Assembly (NCBI GenBank): GCA_035518715.1
Contig: DATIXJ010000015.1
Location: forward strand, 62,001-126,000
Origin: DATIXJ01 sp035518715
Lineage (GTDB): Bacteria; Bacteroidota; Ignavibacteria; UBA10030; SZUA-254
Length of the DNA stretch: 64,000 bases
Direction: 5' to 3'
Notes under the pieces: model-generated
What the model was told of the DNA's origin: nothing
The model's input: only the letters and a program-made list of their open reading frames with translations
Databases searched by the model: none
In this document: positions 1 to 8,825 of the stretch, piece by piece
How the letters are laid out: each line of letters starts with the position of its first letter
Position numbering within the stretch: position 1 is the stretch's first letter
Program-made: the position numbers and the translations under genes

Positions 1-330
1 AAGACGATCTATCTTTCGCAGAAAAATCTTTCAGATCCGACGCTCGTCCAAGATGGTAAGATGATGCTTGTGCCGGGGCAGCATTTTTCGATGGATCTGG
101 TGTGGAACCTCCGGTCGGATGCAGGCGAATACCTTCCGGCCGACATGGATTACGTCAATCTGCGTCAGCGCTATTGCGATCCCAATGTCCGATGCTCCAA
201 CCCTGAGACGTTCGTTGTGGAAGTATCACTGAACGTCTATGACCGGCTTGGTTACATTTCTGCTCCTGCCGCCCAGTTCACGTTCATCGGGAGAGTTTGC
301 GATGTCCAGGGGTATCCTCCCTGCGATTAG
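1..330 (+). CDS. C-terminal part of an unknown protein (5' truncated by window)
   Basis: The frame is open from the first base and ends at TAG 328-330, so at least 109 residues are present and the true start lies outside the window. The visible part has no membrane segment and contains four cysteines, two of them close together (CDPNVRC). It has alternating hydrophobic stretches that would suit an extracellular beta-rich domain. I do not recognise a family. A glycosyltransferase follows 28 bp downstream, so the two may share a transcript. Confidence 0.5.
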   Translation, partial: KTIYLSQKNLSDPTLVQDGKMMLVPGQHFSMDLVWNLRSDAGEYLPADMDYVNLRQRYCDPNVRCSNPETFVVEVSLNVYDRLGYISAPAAQFTFIGRVCDVQGYPPCD

Positions 331-358
331 TCGATGGCCTCTTCACGGAATCTGAGAA

Positions 359-1123
359 TTGCCGTGGCAGAAAAGAGCTCCTTCCTTGACTGAAATCCCG
401 CGCGTCAGCGTCATCATTCCTGCTCTCCAGGAGGAGCGTGCTCTGAAGAACACGCTTGCACAATTCACCCCGGATCTGAAGACTTCCTTCGGGCTGGAGA
501 TCATTGTCAGCGATGGAGGCAGTACGGATTGTACGCTTGCGATCGCCCGGGAGCTTGCCGATGTCGTTATCGAACGCACCGCCGTCTGCCCGCAGAACAT
601 CTCCCGCGGGAGGAATTCCGGGGCCCGCGCGGCACGCGGCGAGTTCCTGTTTTTCCTGAATGCCGATGTCGTCATCGAGGATCCGCGGAAGTTTTTTGGG
701 ATGATGCTGGATGCCATCAGCAGCGAAGGGGTTGCCGGTGCAACCTGCAACGTCAATATTTATCCCGAAGAGGCGACGTGGATGGATTGGGTATTTCACA
801 ATTTCTTTAATGGATATTTTTGGCTGCTGAACCTTTTTGGGATGGGAATGGGGAGGGGCGAATGCCAGGTCGTTCGGAAGAAGATGTTTGATCGGATTGG
901 CGGGTACAACGAATCGATCGCGGCGGGGGAGGATTATGAGCTCTTTCTGCGCCTCGAGAAATCCGGGAAGATCAGATTCGTCCGCGAGGTAACCGTCTTC
1001 GAGTCGCCACGAAGGTTCCGAAAGTATGGATATGTGAGAATTAGTCTCCTCTGGTTTATCAACGCGGTAAGCGTTTTACTCTTCGACCGCTCCGTGACGG
1101 ATGAATGGAAGCCGGTTCGGTGA
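359..1123 (+). CDS. Family 2 glycosyltransferase
   Basis: A 254-residue protein with a GT-A fold. RVSVIIPALQEE near residue 14 is the usual first beta strand, followed by SDGGSTDCT, and LNADVV near residue 100 sits where the metal-binding DxD-type motif belongs. The C-terminal third has GGYNESIAAGEDYELFLRL, the acceptor-side ED motif of this family. It should transfer a sugar from a nucleotide donor to a lipid or polysaccharide; donor and acceptor cannot be read. The only in-frame start after the preceding stop is TTG at 359. The C-terminus has one hydrophobic stretch (near residues 225-240) that may contact the membrane. Confidence 0.85.
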   Translation: MPWQKRAPSLTEIPRVSVIIPALQEERALKNTLAQFTPDLKTSFGLEIIVSDGGSTDCTLAIARELADVVIERTAVCPQNISRGRNSGARAARGEFLFFLNADVVIEDPRKFFGMMLDAISSEGVAGATCNVNIYPEEATWMDWVFHNFFNGYFWLLNLFGMGMGRGECQVVRKKMFDRIGGYNESIAAGEDYELFLRLEKSGKIRFVREVTVFESPRRFRKYGYVRISLLWFINAVSVLLFDRSVTDEWKPVR

Positions 1124-1141
1124 TAAAGACGGGCAGTGTAT

Positions 1142-1170
1142 TTGACTTTCATGCGGAATTTGAATATCAT
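1142..1170 (+). promoter_or_regulatory. Sigma-70-type promoter of the S41 protease gene
   Basis: TTGACT (1142-1147), a 17-bp spacer, then TATCAT (1165-1170). The predicted start near 1177 gives a leader of about 29 nt that holds AAGGATG before the ATG at 1206. Confidence 0.6.
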
Positions 1171-1205
1171 TTTTTCGATAACACTCTTTCGATAAGGATG
1201 ATTTC

Positions 1206-2804
1206 ATGAAACGACGATTCTCGACGCTGACGGTGATGTTGTTCTGTGTGCTTGCACTCATTCTCGGGATGCAGCTGAACAATCTGATCTCGGGAGATAC
1301 GATCTTTGATCAGCTGAACAAGTTCAAGGACGTGCTGAGCTACACCGAGAAATATTATGTCGACAATGTGGATACCCCAAAGCTTGTCGAAACCGCAATC
1401 ACCGGCATGCTCGGAAGTCTGGATCCTCACTCCGTCTACATCCCGGCATCTGAATTAACCCGGGTGGAAGAGGATTTCCAGGGAAGTTTCGAGGGAATTG
1501 GAGTGGAATATGATGTCGTCAATGATACGCTCGTCGTTGTGTCACCCCTCCCCGGCGGTCCGAGCGAAGGACTGGGAATACTCGCCTGGGACAAGATTGT
1601 GAAAATTAACGATTCCAATGCCGTGGGAATCAAACGCGAAGATGTCCCCAAAAAGCTCAGAGGTCCGAAGGGAACGCATGTCAAGGTATCGATTTTCCGG
1701 CCCGGCGAGAAAACTCTTCTCGATTTTGATATCACCCGGGATAAGATTCCTCTCTACAGCGTGGATGTATCGTATATGATCGACGGGAAGACCGGCTATG
1801 TCAGTGTCAACAGGTTTTCGCAGACCACGAGCGACGAATTCACGAAAGCTCTCGCCAAGCTTCGGTCGGAAGGTATGAAGCAGCTGGTCATCGACCTCCG
1901 GAATAATCCCGGCGGCTACCTGGATCAGGCGTTTAAGATGGTCAATGAGCTTCTTCCCGGCGGGAAAAAAATCGTCTACACGAAAGGGCGCCGCACCGAA
2001 TTTAATGAAGAATATTCAAGCGACGGGACGGGAAAATCTGTTGATCTCCCTCTGGTGGTGCTTGTCAATGCCGGCTCTGCTTCCGCAAGCGAGATCGTAT
2101 CCGGGGCAATTCAGGATTGGGACCGCGGACTCATTGTGGGCGAGACGACGTTCGGGAAAGGGCTCGTTCAACGGCAGTACGACCTGCCAGACAAGAGTGC
2201 ATTCCGTCTGACGATTGCACGGTATTACACGCCGTCAGGGAGACTCATTCAACGGCCCTATGGAAAGGATTTCAGCGACTACACGAGAGCACCGTTCGTT
2301 CGGAACGAACAAGAGGGTGAAAATGTCGAACACAACGAGGAACGCGACTCGACACGCCCTGTCTTCAAGACTGCTTCGGGCCGCCCGGTCTATGGGGGCG
2401 GTGGCATTACACCCGATTATATCGTGAAGGCCGAAATTGCAGACACGCTCTTTCGCCAGTTTCTCGCCAAAGGCGTCTTTCGTGAATTTGCTCTCGATTT
2501 TATTGACAAAGAAGGGGCGGAGATCCGTCAACGATACGACCTCAGGAAATTCAAGTCGGATTTTGAAGTCAGCGCTCAGGTCATGAACGATTTCAAAGCG
2601 CTCGGGGTGAAGAAGGGAATTGTTCTCCGTGAAGAGCAGTATGCCAAGGAGAAGGATGTCATAACGACACGCGTGAGGGCCGAAATTGCACGAGCCATCT
2701 GGGGCAACGAGGGAGCGTGGAGACTGCTCGAAACGGAAGATAACCAGCTGCAGAAAGCACTGACGCTTTTTCCCGAGGCGGCGCGTATCGCCAAGCTTGA
2801 GTGA
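1206..2804 (+). CDS. S41-family C-terminal processing peptidase (CtpA/Prc type)
   Basis: A 532-residue protein with one N-terminal hydrophobic segment (residues 8-24) that anchors or exports it to the periplasm. A PDZ domain follows at about 85-170 (FEGIGVEYD, then PGGPSEGLGILAWDKIVKIN). The S41 protease core has LRNNPGGYLDQA, then NAGSASASEIVSGA, which holds the catalytic Ser at about residue 290, and GETTFGKGLVQ, which holds the catalytic Lys about 25 residues later. The family cuts proteins at exposed C-termini in the envelope. The C-terminal 140 residues extend beyond the core, as in many FCB homologues. It has its own promoter, and AAGGA precedes the ATG. Confidence 0.93.
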   Translation: MKRRFSTLTVMLFCVLALILGMQLNNLISGDTIFDQLNKFKDVLSYTEKYYVDNVDTPKLVETAITGMLGSLDPHSVYIPASELTRVEEDFQGSFEGIGVEYDVVNDTLVVVSPLPGGPSEGLGILAWDKIVKINDSNAVGIKREDVPKKLRGPKGTHVKVSIFRPGEKTLLDFDITRDKIPLYSVDVSYMIDGKTGYVSVNRFSQTTSDEFTKALAKLRSEGMKQLVIDLRNNPGGYLDQAFKMVNELLPGGKKIVYTKGRRTEFNEEYSSDGTGKSVDLPLVVLVNAGSASASEIVSGAIQDWDRGLIVGETTFGKGLVQRQYDLPDKSAFRLTIARYYTPSGRLIQRPYGKDFSDYTRAPFVRNEQEGENVEHNEERDSTRPVFKTASGRPVYGGGGITPDYIVKAEIADTLFRQFLAKGVFREFALDFIDKEGAEIRQRYDLRKFKSDFEVSAQVMNDFKALGVKKGIVLREEQYAKEKDVITTRVRAEIARAIWGNEGAWRLLETEDNQLQKALTLFPEAARIAKLE

Positions 2805-2828
2805 CGCCTCGATTGTTGGACCCGGAAT

Positions 2829-3680
2829 GTGCGAACACCACGGTTCCTCAGTATTGTAAGACTTGCCGCTTTCATCACGGGCGGTGTCGTCCTGGAAATG
2901 TCCGGAGTATCCCTTGCCCGGCAAACCGGCAGCCGTTCTGCGTCCCCCGATTCAGTGTTCCGGGTCGGGGAAGAGCTGACATACAACGTCAGTTTTTTTT
3001 CGTACGACATCGGCCGCGTCCGGATTAAAGTCATCGATTCCTTCACCGACCATGGTCACACGACTTACCGTGCAGCCGCCGAACTCGATTCATATCAGGG
3101 AGTCCCGTTTCTGAACGTTCACGCCGTTTATGGAACAAAGATCGACGCCGGGATGTATTCCACATGGTTTGATGCCCGTGACAAGAACGACGGGATCTGG
3201 CGCGAATGGGAGTATTTCTTTGATTACTCCCGGTCGCAACTTACCGTACGGGAAGGGTTCTGGAAAAGCGATACCGTAGTCCGTACTGAGACACTTCCAC
3301 TCGATACACTTTCCCAGGATGGGCTCTCTCTTCTCTTTCTTGCCCGCACGCTTGTCCCCACGGAGGGAACATATACGATCCCGACGTACATCCGGGAAAA
3401 GAAGGGGACCACCTACCTCAATTTCACCGGCGAACGAACGAAGGAATCGATCGAGCAGGTAGCGTACCCGATTGATGTGATTCATTTCCATGGCAGGGCG
3501 GGGTTCATTGGTTTTTTCGGGCTTACCGGCGACTTCGACGGATGGTTCAGTAACGATGCCGCGTGTGTTCCGATTCTGGCAAAAATGAAAATCTTCATCG
3601 GCAATATCCGCATCGAGCTGACCGAGTGGAAACGACCCGGGTGGTCTCCGCCAAAATATCCGGAGGAGCCGGAGCGATGA
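2829..3680 (+). CDS. DUF3108 domain protein, exported
   Basis: A 283-residue protein read from GTG 2829. It has a signal-like hydrophobic stretch at residues 8-22 and ALARQ-like small residues after it (GVSLARQ). FRVGEELTYNVSFFSYDIGRVRIKV and the following beta-rich repeats match the DUF3108 pattern, a predicted periplasmic beta-barrel-like fold of unknown function. It begins 24 bp after the S41 protease and its stop overlaps the next gene, so it is probably in the same operon. The exact start is uncertain because GTG has no strong ribosome-binding site. Confidence 0.75.
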   Translation: MRTPRFLSIVRLAAFITGGVVLEMSGVSLARQTGSRSASPDSVFRVGEELTYNVSFFSYDIGRVRIKVIDSFTDHGHTTYRAAAELDSYQGVPFLNVHAVYGTKIDAGMYSTWFDARDKNDGIWREWEYFFDYSRSQLTVREGFWKSDTVVRTETLPLDTLSQDGLSLLFLARTLVPTEGTYTIPTYIREKKGTTYLNFTGERTKESIEQVAYPIDVIHFHGRAGFIGFFGLTGDFDGWFSNDAACVPILAKMKIFIGNIRIELTEWKRPGWSPPKYPEEPER

Positions 3681-4180
3681 TCAAATCGTATCGTTCAGCA
3701 GCACCCTCTGTTCATCCGTCTGTCTTTATTGCCGATGGCGCGCAGATTATCGGCGATGTGATGATCGGGAAAGATTCGAGTGTCTGGTTCAATGCTGTTC
3801 TTCGCGGAGACATCAATGCGATTCGTATCGGCGAAGGGACGAATATCCAGGACGGCTGTATTCTTCATGTCCGGCATGAATTCCCGCTGATCGTCGGATC
3901 CCACGTGACCATGGGGCACGGTGTCATTGCGCATGCGTGCACGATCCACGATCATGTGCTTCTGGGAATGGGTGCCATCATTCTTGATAATGCGGTCGTA
4001 AATCCCTATACTCTTGTGGCTGCCGGATCGCTCGTGAAAAATAATGAGATTATTCCCGAAGGGGTTCTTGTGGCGGGAGTGCCGGCCAGAATAATCCGCA
4101 GGCTCACTCCCGAAGAAAGAACTTCGATCGAGGACTCGGCGCGGGGATATATCGGATATGCACGCTCCTATCAATCGTAA
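3677..4180 (+). CDS. Gamma-class carbonic anhydrase-like hexapeptide protein
   Basis: A 167-residue left-handed beta-helix protein. Repeated hexapeptides start at ADGAQIIGDVMIGKDSSVWFNAVLRGD. The zinc histidines of the gamma-carbonic anhydrase/YrdA/PaaY family are visible as LHVRHE, then GHGVIAHACTIHDH. The family hydrates CO2 or is a non-catalytic relative, acting as a cytoplasmic trimer. I chose ATG 3677, which overlaps the upstream stop (ATGA) and follows GGAGGAGCCGGAG, rather than a longer in-frame extension inside the previous gene. Confidence 0.9.
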   Translation: MIKSYRSAAPSVHPSVFIADGAQIIGDVMIGKDSSVWFNAVLRGDINAIRIGEGTNIQDGCILHVRHEFPLIVGSHVTMGHGVIAHACTIHDHVLLGMGAIILDNAVVNPYTLVAAGSLVKNNEIIPEGVLVAGVPARIIRRLTPEERTSIEDSARGYIGYARSYQS

Positions 4181-4196
4181 TGCGGGACAGGCAACG

Positions 4197-5093
4197 ATGA
4201 AAATCCGTTTTTGGGGAACACGGGGATCAATCTCAACCCCCGGTAAAGAGACCGTCCGGTACGGCGGCAATACTCCGTGTGTTGAAGTCCGTCTCCCGAA
4301 TGATGATCTGATCATTCTTGACGCGGGCACGGGAATCCGGAATCTCGGTGAGGCGCTCATGGAGAGCGGCGAGTCGGTCAAGGCGTATATCTTCGTTACC
4401 CATCCGCACTGGGATCATATCCAGGGCTTTCCCTTCTTCAAACCTGCATTCGTTTCGGGAAACGAGCTCACCATCGTCGGAGGTCAGATGGACAAGATGA
4501 CCCTCCAGAAAATGATTTCCGATCAGATGAACAAAGTGTACTTCCCCGTTCAGCTCAATGAACTGAAAGCGACCTTAAAATTTCATCCGATCGAGGAAGA
4601 GGAGTTCTCCGTGTACGATGCGAAGGTTCGCTCGATGTACGTCAATCATCCGACGTTCGCAATCGGGTTCCGCATCACCTGCGGAGGGAAAACACTCGTC
4701 TACATCAGCGATAATGAGCCCTTTGACCGTAAAGTCGCGCGTTCAATCAGGAATGTGGAGAAAAAGATCATTGACCGTTTTGACCGTACCAGCGGGGATC
4801 CGAATCAACGGGTATTCGACTTTGTAAAAAATGCGGACGTGCTCATTCACGATACAACCTATACGCCGGAAGAGTATGTCGACCGTGTGGGATGGGGGCA
4901 TTCCCATTATCTGTTTACTCTAAAAGTGGCTGCGGAGGGAAATGTCCGGCGTCTCGTTCTCTTTCACCATGATCCTGCCCATGATGATGCGAAGGTGGAC
5001 GACATCCTGAAAAAATGCAAGAAAGAAATTCAGAATCGCAAATATCGGTTTGACTGCGTTGCCGCCTCGGAGGGACTGGTCCTGGAAATCTGA
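4197..5093 (+). CDS. MBL-fold metallo-hydrolase
   Basis: A 298-residue metallo-beta-lactamase-fold enzyme. MKIRFWGTRGSISTPG at the N-terminus and FVTHPHWDHIQGFPFF near residue 75 carry the HxHxDH di-metal motif, with later ligands in VLIHDTTYTPEEY and LVLFHHDPAHDD. This subgroup resembles cyclic-phosphodiesterase or RNase Z-like hydrolases, but the substrate cannot be inferred. I start at ATG 4197 because homologues begin with this strand and ACAGG lies just upstream; a longer frame would begin inside the carbonic anhydrase gene. It is the last gene of the apparent 1206-5093 operon. Confidence 0.88.
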   Translation: MKIRFWGTRGSISTPGKETVRYGGNTPCVEVRLPNDDLIILDAGTGIRNLGEALMESGESVKAYIFVTHPHWDHIQGFPFFKPAFVSGNELTIVGGQMDKMTLQKMISDQMNKVYFPVQLNELKATLKFHPIEEEEFSVYDAKVRSMYVNHPTFAIGFRITCGGKTLVYISDNEPFDRKVARSIRNVEKKIIDRFDRTSGDPNQRVFDFVKNADVLIHDTTYTPEEYVDRVGWGHSHYLFTLKVAAEGNVRRLVLFHHDPAHDDAKVDDILKKCKKEIQNRKYRFDCVAASEGLVLEI

Positions 5094-5123
5094 CCGCCAA
5101 GAAGCTCCACGAAAAGGGAGTAC

Positions 5124-5153
5124 TTGACATTGAATTGATGGCGGTTTATATTT
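5124..5153 (+). promoter_or_regulatory. Promoter of the cold-shock gene
   Basis: TTGACA (5124-5129), 17 bp, TATATT (5147-5152). The -10 region also reads TATATTTG, which fits the Bacteroidota -7 consensus TAnnTTTG. The predicted start near 5159 leaves a 69-nt leader, in keeping with the long leaders of cold-shock genes. Confidence 0.7.
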
Positions 5154-5227
5154 GCAAGAGATTCAAATTGAATAGAGCAGATCATGCAATTCAATTCATT
5201 GTTCATTACCGTTTAGGAGGGCGCACC

Positions 5228-5437
5228 ATGCCTGTGGGGAAAGTGAAGTGGTTTGACGGGAAAAAAGGGTATGGATTTATCATACCGCAGGAAGGGCAAG
5301 GAGATATCTTTGTCCACTTTTCCGCAATCAAGTCGGAGAGTGAATTCAAAACACTGAAGGAAGGAATGCAGGTTGAGTTCGAACTGGCGGAAGGGAAAAA
5401 AGGTTTGCAGGCGCTCAATGTGGTGGTCCTCCCCTGA
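5228..5437 (+). CDS. Cold-shock domain protein
   Basis: A 69-residue single cold-shock domain. It opens with GKVKWFDGKKGYGFI (RNP1) and continues with DIFVHFSAI (RNP2), then the usual acidic and Gly-rich C-terminal strands. Proteins of this type bind single-stranded RNA and DNA and melt mRNA structure. TAGGAGG lies 8 bases before the ATG. It has its own promoter and a terminator-like hairpin downstream, so it can be made alone; the long leader suggests post-transcriptional control as in other cold-shock genes. Confidence 0.96.
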   Translation: MPVGKVKWFDGKKGYGFIIPQEGQGDIFVHFSAIKSESEFKTLKEGMQVEFELAEGKKGLQALNVVVLP

Positions 5438-5463
5438 AGAACTTGTGTGAGATTGTTGTCCTG

Positions 5464-5498
5464 CCCCGAGAGCATGTCTGACCGCGATCGGGGTTTTT
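5464..5498 (+). terminator. Intrinsic terminator after the cold-shock gene
   Basis: CCCCGA (5464-5469) pairs with TCGGGG (5488-5493) across an 18-nt loop and is followed by TTTTTGTT. The stem is only 6 bp, so termination may be partial. It ends 34 bases before the next start codon. Confidence 0.5.
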
Positions 5499-5532
5499 GT
5501 TCATTACACGGTACATCACGAAAATTGAGGGT

Positions 5533-5994
5533 ATGTCTTTTTCCTTTAAGAAGGAAGATTTCAGGAAGCTGAGCAAGGTTCTCGGCGTTCCCGCAAAACA
5601 ACGGGGGAACAATATCCGCTTTGAGCTCGAAGGAAAGGCGAATCAGCGCAAGCTCTCTCTTGAAATCTATCCGGGTATCACCATCGGTAGCAGGCATGGC
5701 AACCTGGTAAGTGTGTATACGCCGAACGCGCATCTGCAGCTCCACTTTTGTTCGGGCTTTGTGGTCAGCGAGGTTCTCCACGAGGTAACATTTGTCGGAG
5801 AATCAAACGGGAAATTGTGCGGGCTGATCATCGAGAAAGAGGGCGGCTGCTCTCTCTATGCGAATGTCGACAGCGATATTCTCTCGGGAGATTTTACGCG
5901 TCTCGGTCCGGAAGTGATGCTTTCCGGCATTGCCCTGTCGCTGACCGAGCCGCTCCTCCCGTCACGAAAAACCGCGGGGAAACGGAAACGGTGA
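5533..5994 (+). CDS. Hypothetical protein, 153 residues
   Basis: I do not recognise this family. It begins MSFSFKKEDFRKLSKVLGV and is rich in short beta-strand-like segments (RKLSLEIYP, LVSVYTPN, LQLHFCSGFVVSE), with a basic tail (RKTAGKRKR). There is no signal peptide or membrane segment, so it is likely cytoplasmic. The stop overlaps the ybeY start (ATGA), which argues that it is a real, translationally coupled gene. I prefer ATG 5533 over an in-frame TTG at 5497 that sits inside the terminator hairpin's T-run. Confidence 0.6.
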   Translation: MSFSFKKEDFRKLSKVLGVPAKQRGNNIRFELEGKANQRKLSLEIYPGITIGSRHGNLVSVYTPNAHLQLHFCSGFVVSEVLHEVTFVGESNGKLCGLIIEKEGGCSLYANVDSDILSGDFTRLGPEVMLSGIALSLTEPLLPSRKTAGKRKR

Positions 5995-6419
5995 TGCACG
6001 CAGTCCAGGTGTTCAACACACACTCCCGATATCGCCCCCGTCATGCCGCCACTATCGCTCTTGTACGGAAAGTCCTCCGCGGCGAAAAAATATCCAGCGC
6101 AGCACTGAACATCGTTTTCGTACCGGATAAGACGATGCGCGGACTGAATGGAACGTTCCTCGGTCATTGGCATGTTACGGATGTGTTGAGCTTCCCGCTG
6201 AGCGAACAACGCCAACAGCTCGAAGGGGAAGTCTATGTGAACCTCGATCAGGCGGCGCGGCAGGCGCGCACATACGGGGTTACCGCGGCAGAGGAACGCT
6301 CGCGTCTCATCATCCACGGCGTTCTCCACCTGGCGGGATATGATGATGCCCGGCCGGCTCAACGGAAACGCATGCGGAGACGGGAAGACCACTATCTTAA
6401 CATCGAACAGAAGAAATAA
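5994..6419 (+). CDS. ybeY: Endoribonuclease YbeY (16S rRNA maturation)
   Basis: A 141-residue protein. LNIVFVPDKTMRGLNGTFLGHWHVTDVLSFPL is the central YbeY signature, and the metal-binding helix reads HGVLHLAGYDDA. In most bacteria the last position of this motif is a third His (HGxLHLxGYDH); here it is Asp, as I recall for some Bacteroidota homologues. The family acts in 16S rRNA 3' end processing and ribosome quality control. The start overlaps the preceding stop, and topA follows 72 bp later. Confidence 0.9.
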   Translation: MHAVQVFNTHSRYRPRHAATIALVRKVLRGEKISSAALNIVFVPDKTMRGLNGTFLGHWHVTDVLSFPLSEQRQQLEGEVYVNLDQAARQARTYGVTAAEERSRLIIHGVLHLAGYDDARPAQRKRMRRREDHYLNIEQKK

Positions 6420-6491
6420 TGGCTTGATGATGGATGAACAACGAACGGAAATGGTGAAACGGACAGCAATGGAAAGCGAGAACGTATAAGT

Positions 6492-8813
6492 ATGGCGAAA
6501 TCTCTCCTGGTCGTGGAATCCCCGGCGAAAGCCAAGACCATTAATAAATATCTGGGGAAGGATTTTATCGTCCATGCGTCAGTCGGACATATCAAAAACC
6601 TTCCCAAGAGTACGCTTGGCGTGGATGTCGATGCGGGATATGAGGCGACATTCGAAACAATCCAGGGGAAGGAAGAGGTCATCCGAAACCTCAAGGATGC
6701 CGCAAAGAGTGCCAGTGAGGTCTATATTGCGACTGACCCTGACCGCGAAGGTGAAGCGATTGCACAGGACATTGCCGAAGAATTGGGCGATGATGCGAAG
6801 AAGATCTACCGTGTGCTTTTTCACGAAATAACCGAGAGCGGCATTGCGGAAGCTATGGAAAAGCCGATGCAGATCGATGAGAACCTTGTGGCAAGCCAGC
6901 GGGCACGCCGCGTCATGGATCGCATAGTCGGCTACAAAGTTTCTCCGTTCGTCTGGAAGACGATGTTTTACGGGTTGTCCGCCGGACGTGTCCAGTCGGT
7001 TGCACTGCGGCTGATCTGCGAACGTGAGGTGCAGATCAATTCGTTCGTCCCGACCGAATATTGGTCGATCATCGGTGAGTTTAAAACGGGAAATTACGAC
7101 CCATTCTATGCCAAGCTTTTCCGGGTCGACGGGAAAGATCTCATCGTTCCATCGAAAGATACGCTGACGGAAATCGAACATAAAGGAACACGCGACAAGT
7201 TCACGTATATTCCTTCGGAAGATGAAGCGAACAAATACATTGAGCAGATCAAGAAGGAAAATTTTGTCATCGGAAGCGTCTCGAAACGGGAATCCCGGCG
7301 CAATCCGCTTCCACCGTTCATAACGAGTACGCTCCAGCAGGAAGCATCCCGGAAGCTCTACCTCTCGGCCACGCGCACCATGAAGCTTGCACAGAAACTC
7401 TACGAGGGTGTGGAGATCGGGAGTGAAGGATCGGTCGGATTGATTACCTATATGCGAACCGATTCAACACGCCTAAGCGATGACGCCGTTGCCTCCATAC
7501 GGGAGTATATAATCGGGAATTACGGCAAGGAGTATCTCCCGAAACATCCCAATGTTTACAAGAAAAAGAAGACTTCGCAGGACGCACACGAAGCCATCCG
7601 CCCCACATCAATAAAGCATAGCCCTGCTGCTGTGAAGAAATATCTGGATAAGGATGCCTTCCGGTTATACGAACTCATCTGGAACAGATTTGTGGCATGC
7701 CAGATGGAGGCGGCGGTCATGGAGACGACGACGGTTATCCTGGAAGGCGGGGTGTTTCAATTCAAGGCGACTGCATCGCAGTATACGTTCAGGGGCTTCC
7801 TGCAGGTTTACGACGACTCCGCTGCCGATGATAACGGAAAAGACGAAGATGAGGAGGTTGCCGAAGAGAAAATCCCGGCGAATCTCGTTGCGAGGCAGTC
7901 CTCGAAGCTCCAGTCTATTGTCTCACACCGCCACGAGACGTCCCCGCCCCCGCGCTATTCCGAGAGCAGCCTCGTCAAAGCGCTTGAGGCGCTCGGGATC
8001 GGCCGTCCGAGTACGTATGCGCTCATTGTCGGAACGATCATCGACCGGAAATATGTCGAGCAGCGTGACCGAAAGCTGTATGCTTTGCAGCTTGGGATGG
8101 AAGTCAACAAACTTCTGACAGCAAATTTCCCGCACATCTTCAACGTGCGGTTTACCGCCAAGATGGAAGAAGAGCTCGATACGATAGCTTCGGGGAAGAA
8201 CAACTACCGGTCGGTCCTGGACGACTTCTATCTGCCGTTTCATGAATCGCTGGATCGGGCATCGAAGAAAGCCACGGCGATCAAGAAATCGCTTCAGAAA
8301 GAGACGGACGAGAAGTGCGAGATCTGCGGCAAGCCGATGATCATCAAGTGGGGGCGCAACGGACAATTCATGGCGTGCAGCGGATATCCCTCCTGCAAAA
8401 ACACCAAACCGCTCCCGGAAGACGCGGAAAAGACACGTCATCTCGCCGGCCTGAAGTGTGAACTCTGCGGCGGTGAAATGCTCGTGCGATCAAGTAAGTT
8501 CGGGACATTCCTCGGGTGCTCCAATTACCCGAAGTGCAAGAATACGAAGCCGATTTCGATGGGAATCAAATGTCCCAAGTGCAAGGAAGGGGACCTCATC
8601 GAACGGAAGACGAGAAGGAAGCGGACTTTTTACGGCTGCTCGAGATATCCGGAGTGCGACTTTGCATCATGGGATAAGCCCACGGCGATCCCCTGCGACA
8701 CGTGCGGTTCGCCGTATATGGTCGAAAAATATTCTCAGAAACGCGGAACATATCTGAAATGCCCGCAGTGTAAGGCGGAAGTCGAAAAGGTCGAACAAGT
8801 CGCTGCGGGTTAA
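6492..8813 (+). CDS. topA: DNA topoisomerase I
   Basis: A 773-residue type IA topoisomerase that relaxes negative supercoils. The TOPRIM domain starts at once (LLVVESPAKAKTINKYLG, then ATDPDREGEAIAQD). The active-site Tyr lies in GLITYMRTDSTRLS near residue 320. Four C-terminal zinc-ribbon repeats are visible (CEICGKP..CSGYPSC, CELCGG..CSNYPKC, CPKCKEG..CSRYPEC, CDTCGSP..CPQC), spanning about 612-765. Length and order match the usual bacterial enzyme. The recombinase gene follows 12 bp downstream. Confidence 0.98.
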   Translation: MAKSLLVVESPAKAKTINKYLGKDFIVHASVGHIKNLPKSTLGVDVDAGYEATFETIQGKEEVIRNLKDAAKSASEVYIATDPDREGEAIAQDIAEELGDDAKKIYRVLFHEITESGIAEAMEKPMQIDENLVASQRARRVMDRIVGYKVSPFVWKTMFYGLSAGRVQSVALRLICEREVQINSFVPTEYWSIIGEFKTGNYDPFYAKLFRVDGKDLIVPSKDTLTEIEHKGTRDKFTYIPSEDEANKYIEQIKKENFVIGSVSKRESRRNPLPPFITSTLQQEASRKLYLSATRTMKLAQKLYEGVEIGSEGSVGLITYMRTDSTRLSDDAVASIREYIIGNYGKEYLPKHPNVYKKKKTSQDAHEAIRPTSIKHSPAAVKKYLDKDAFRLYELIWNRFVACQMEAAVMETTTVILEGGVFQFKATASQYTFRGFLQVYDDSAADDNGKDEDEEVAEEKIPANLVARQSSKLQSIVSHRHETSPPPRYSESSLVKALEALGIGRPSTYALIVGTIIDRKYVEQRDRKLYALQLGMEVNKLLTANFPHIFNVRFTAKMEEELDTIASGKNNYRSVLDDFYLPFHESLDRASKKATAIKKSLQKETDEKCEICGKPMIIKWGRNGQFMACSGYPSCKNTKPLPEDAEKTRHLAGLKCELCGGEMLVRSSKFGTFLGCSNYPKCKNTKPISMGIKCPKCKEGDLIERKTRRKRTFYGCSRYPECDFASWDKPTAIPCDTCGSPYMVEKYSQKRGTYLKCPQCKAEVEKVEQVAAG

Positions 8814-8825
8814 GTTCGGCAGGTC

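Noticed and set aside
284..799. Long minus-strand open frame opposite the glycosyltransferase
   Set aside because: It lies wholly or partly over a clear glycosyltransferase gene, has no family motifs and no ribosome-binding site.
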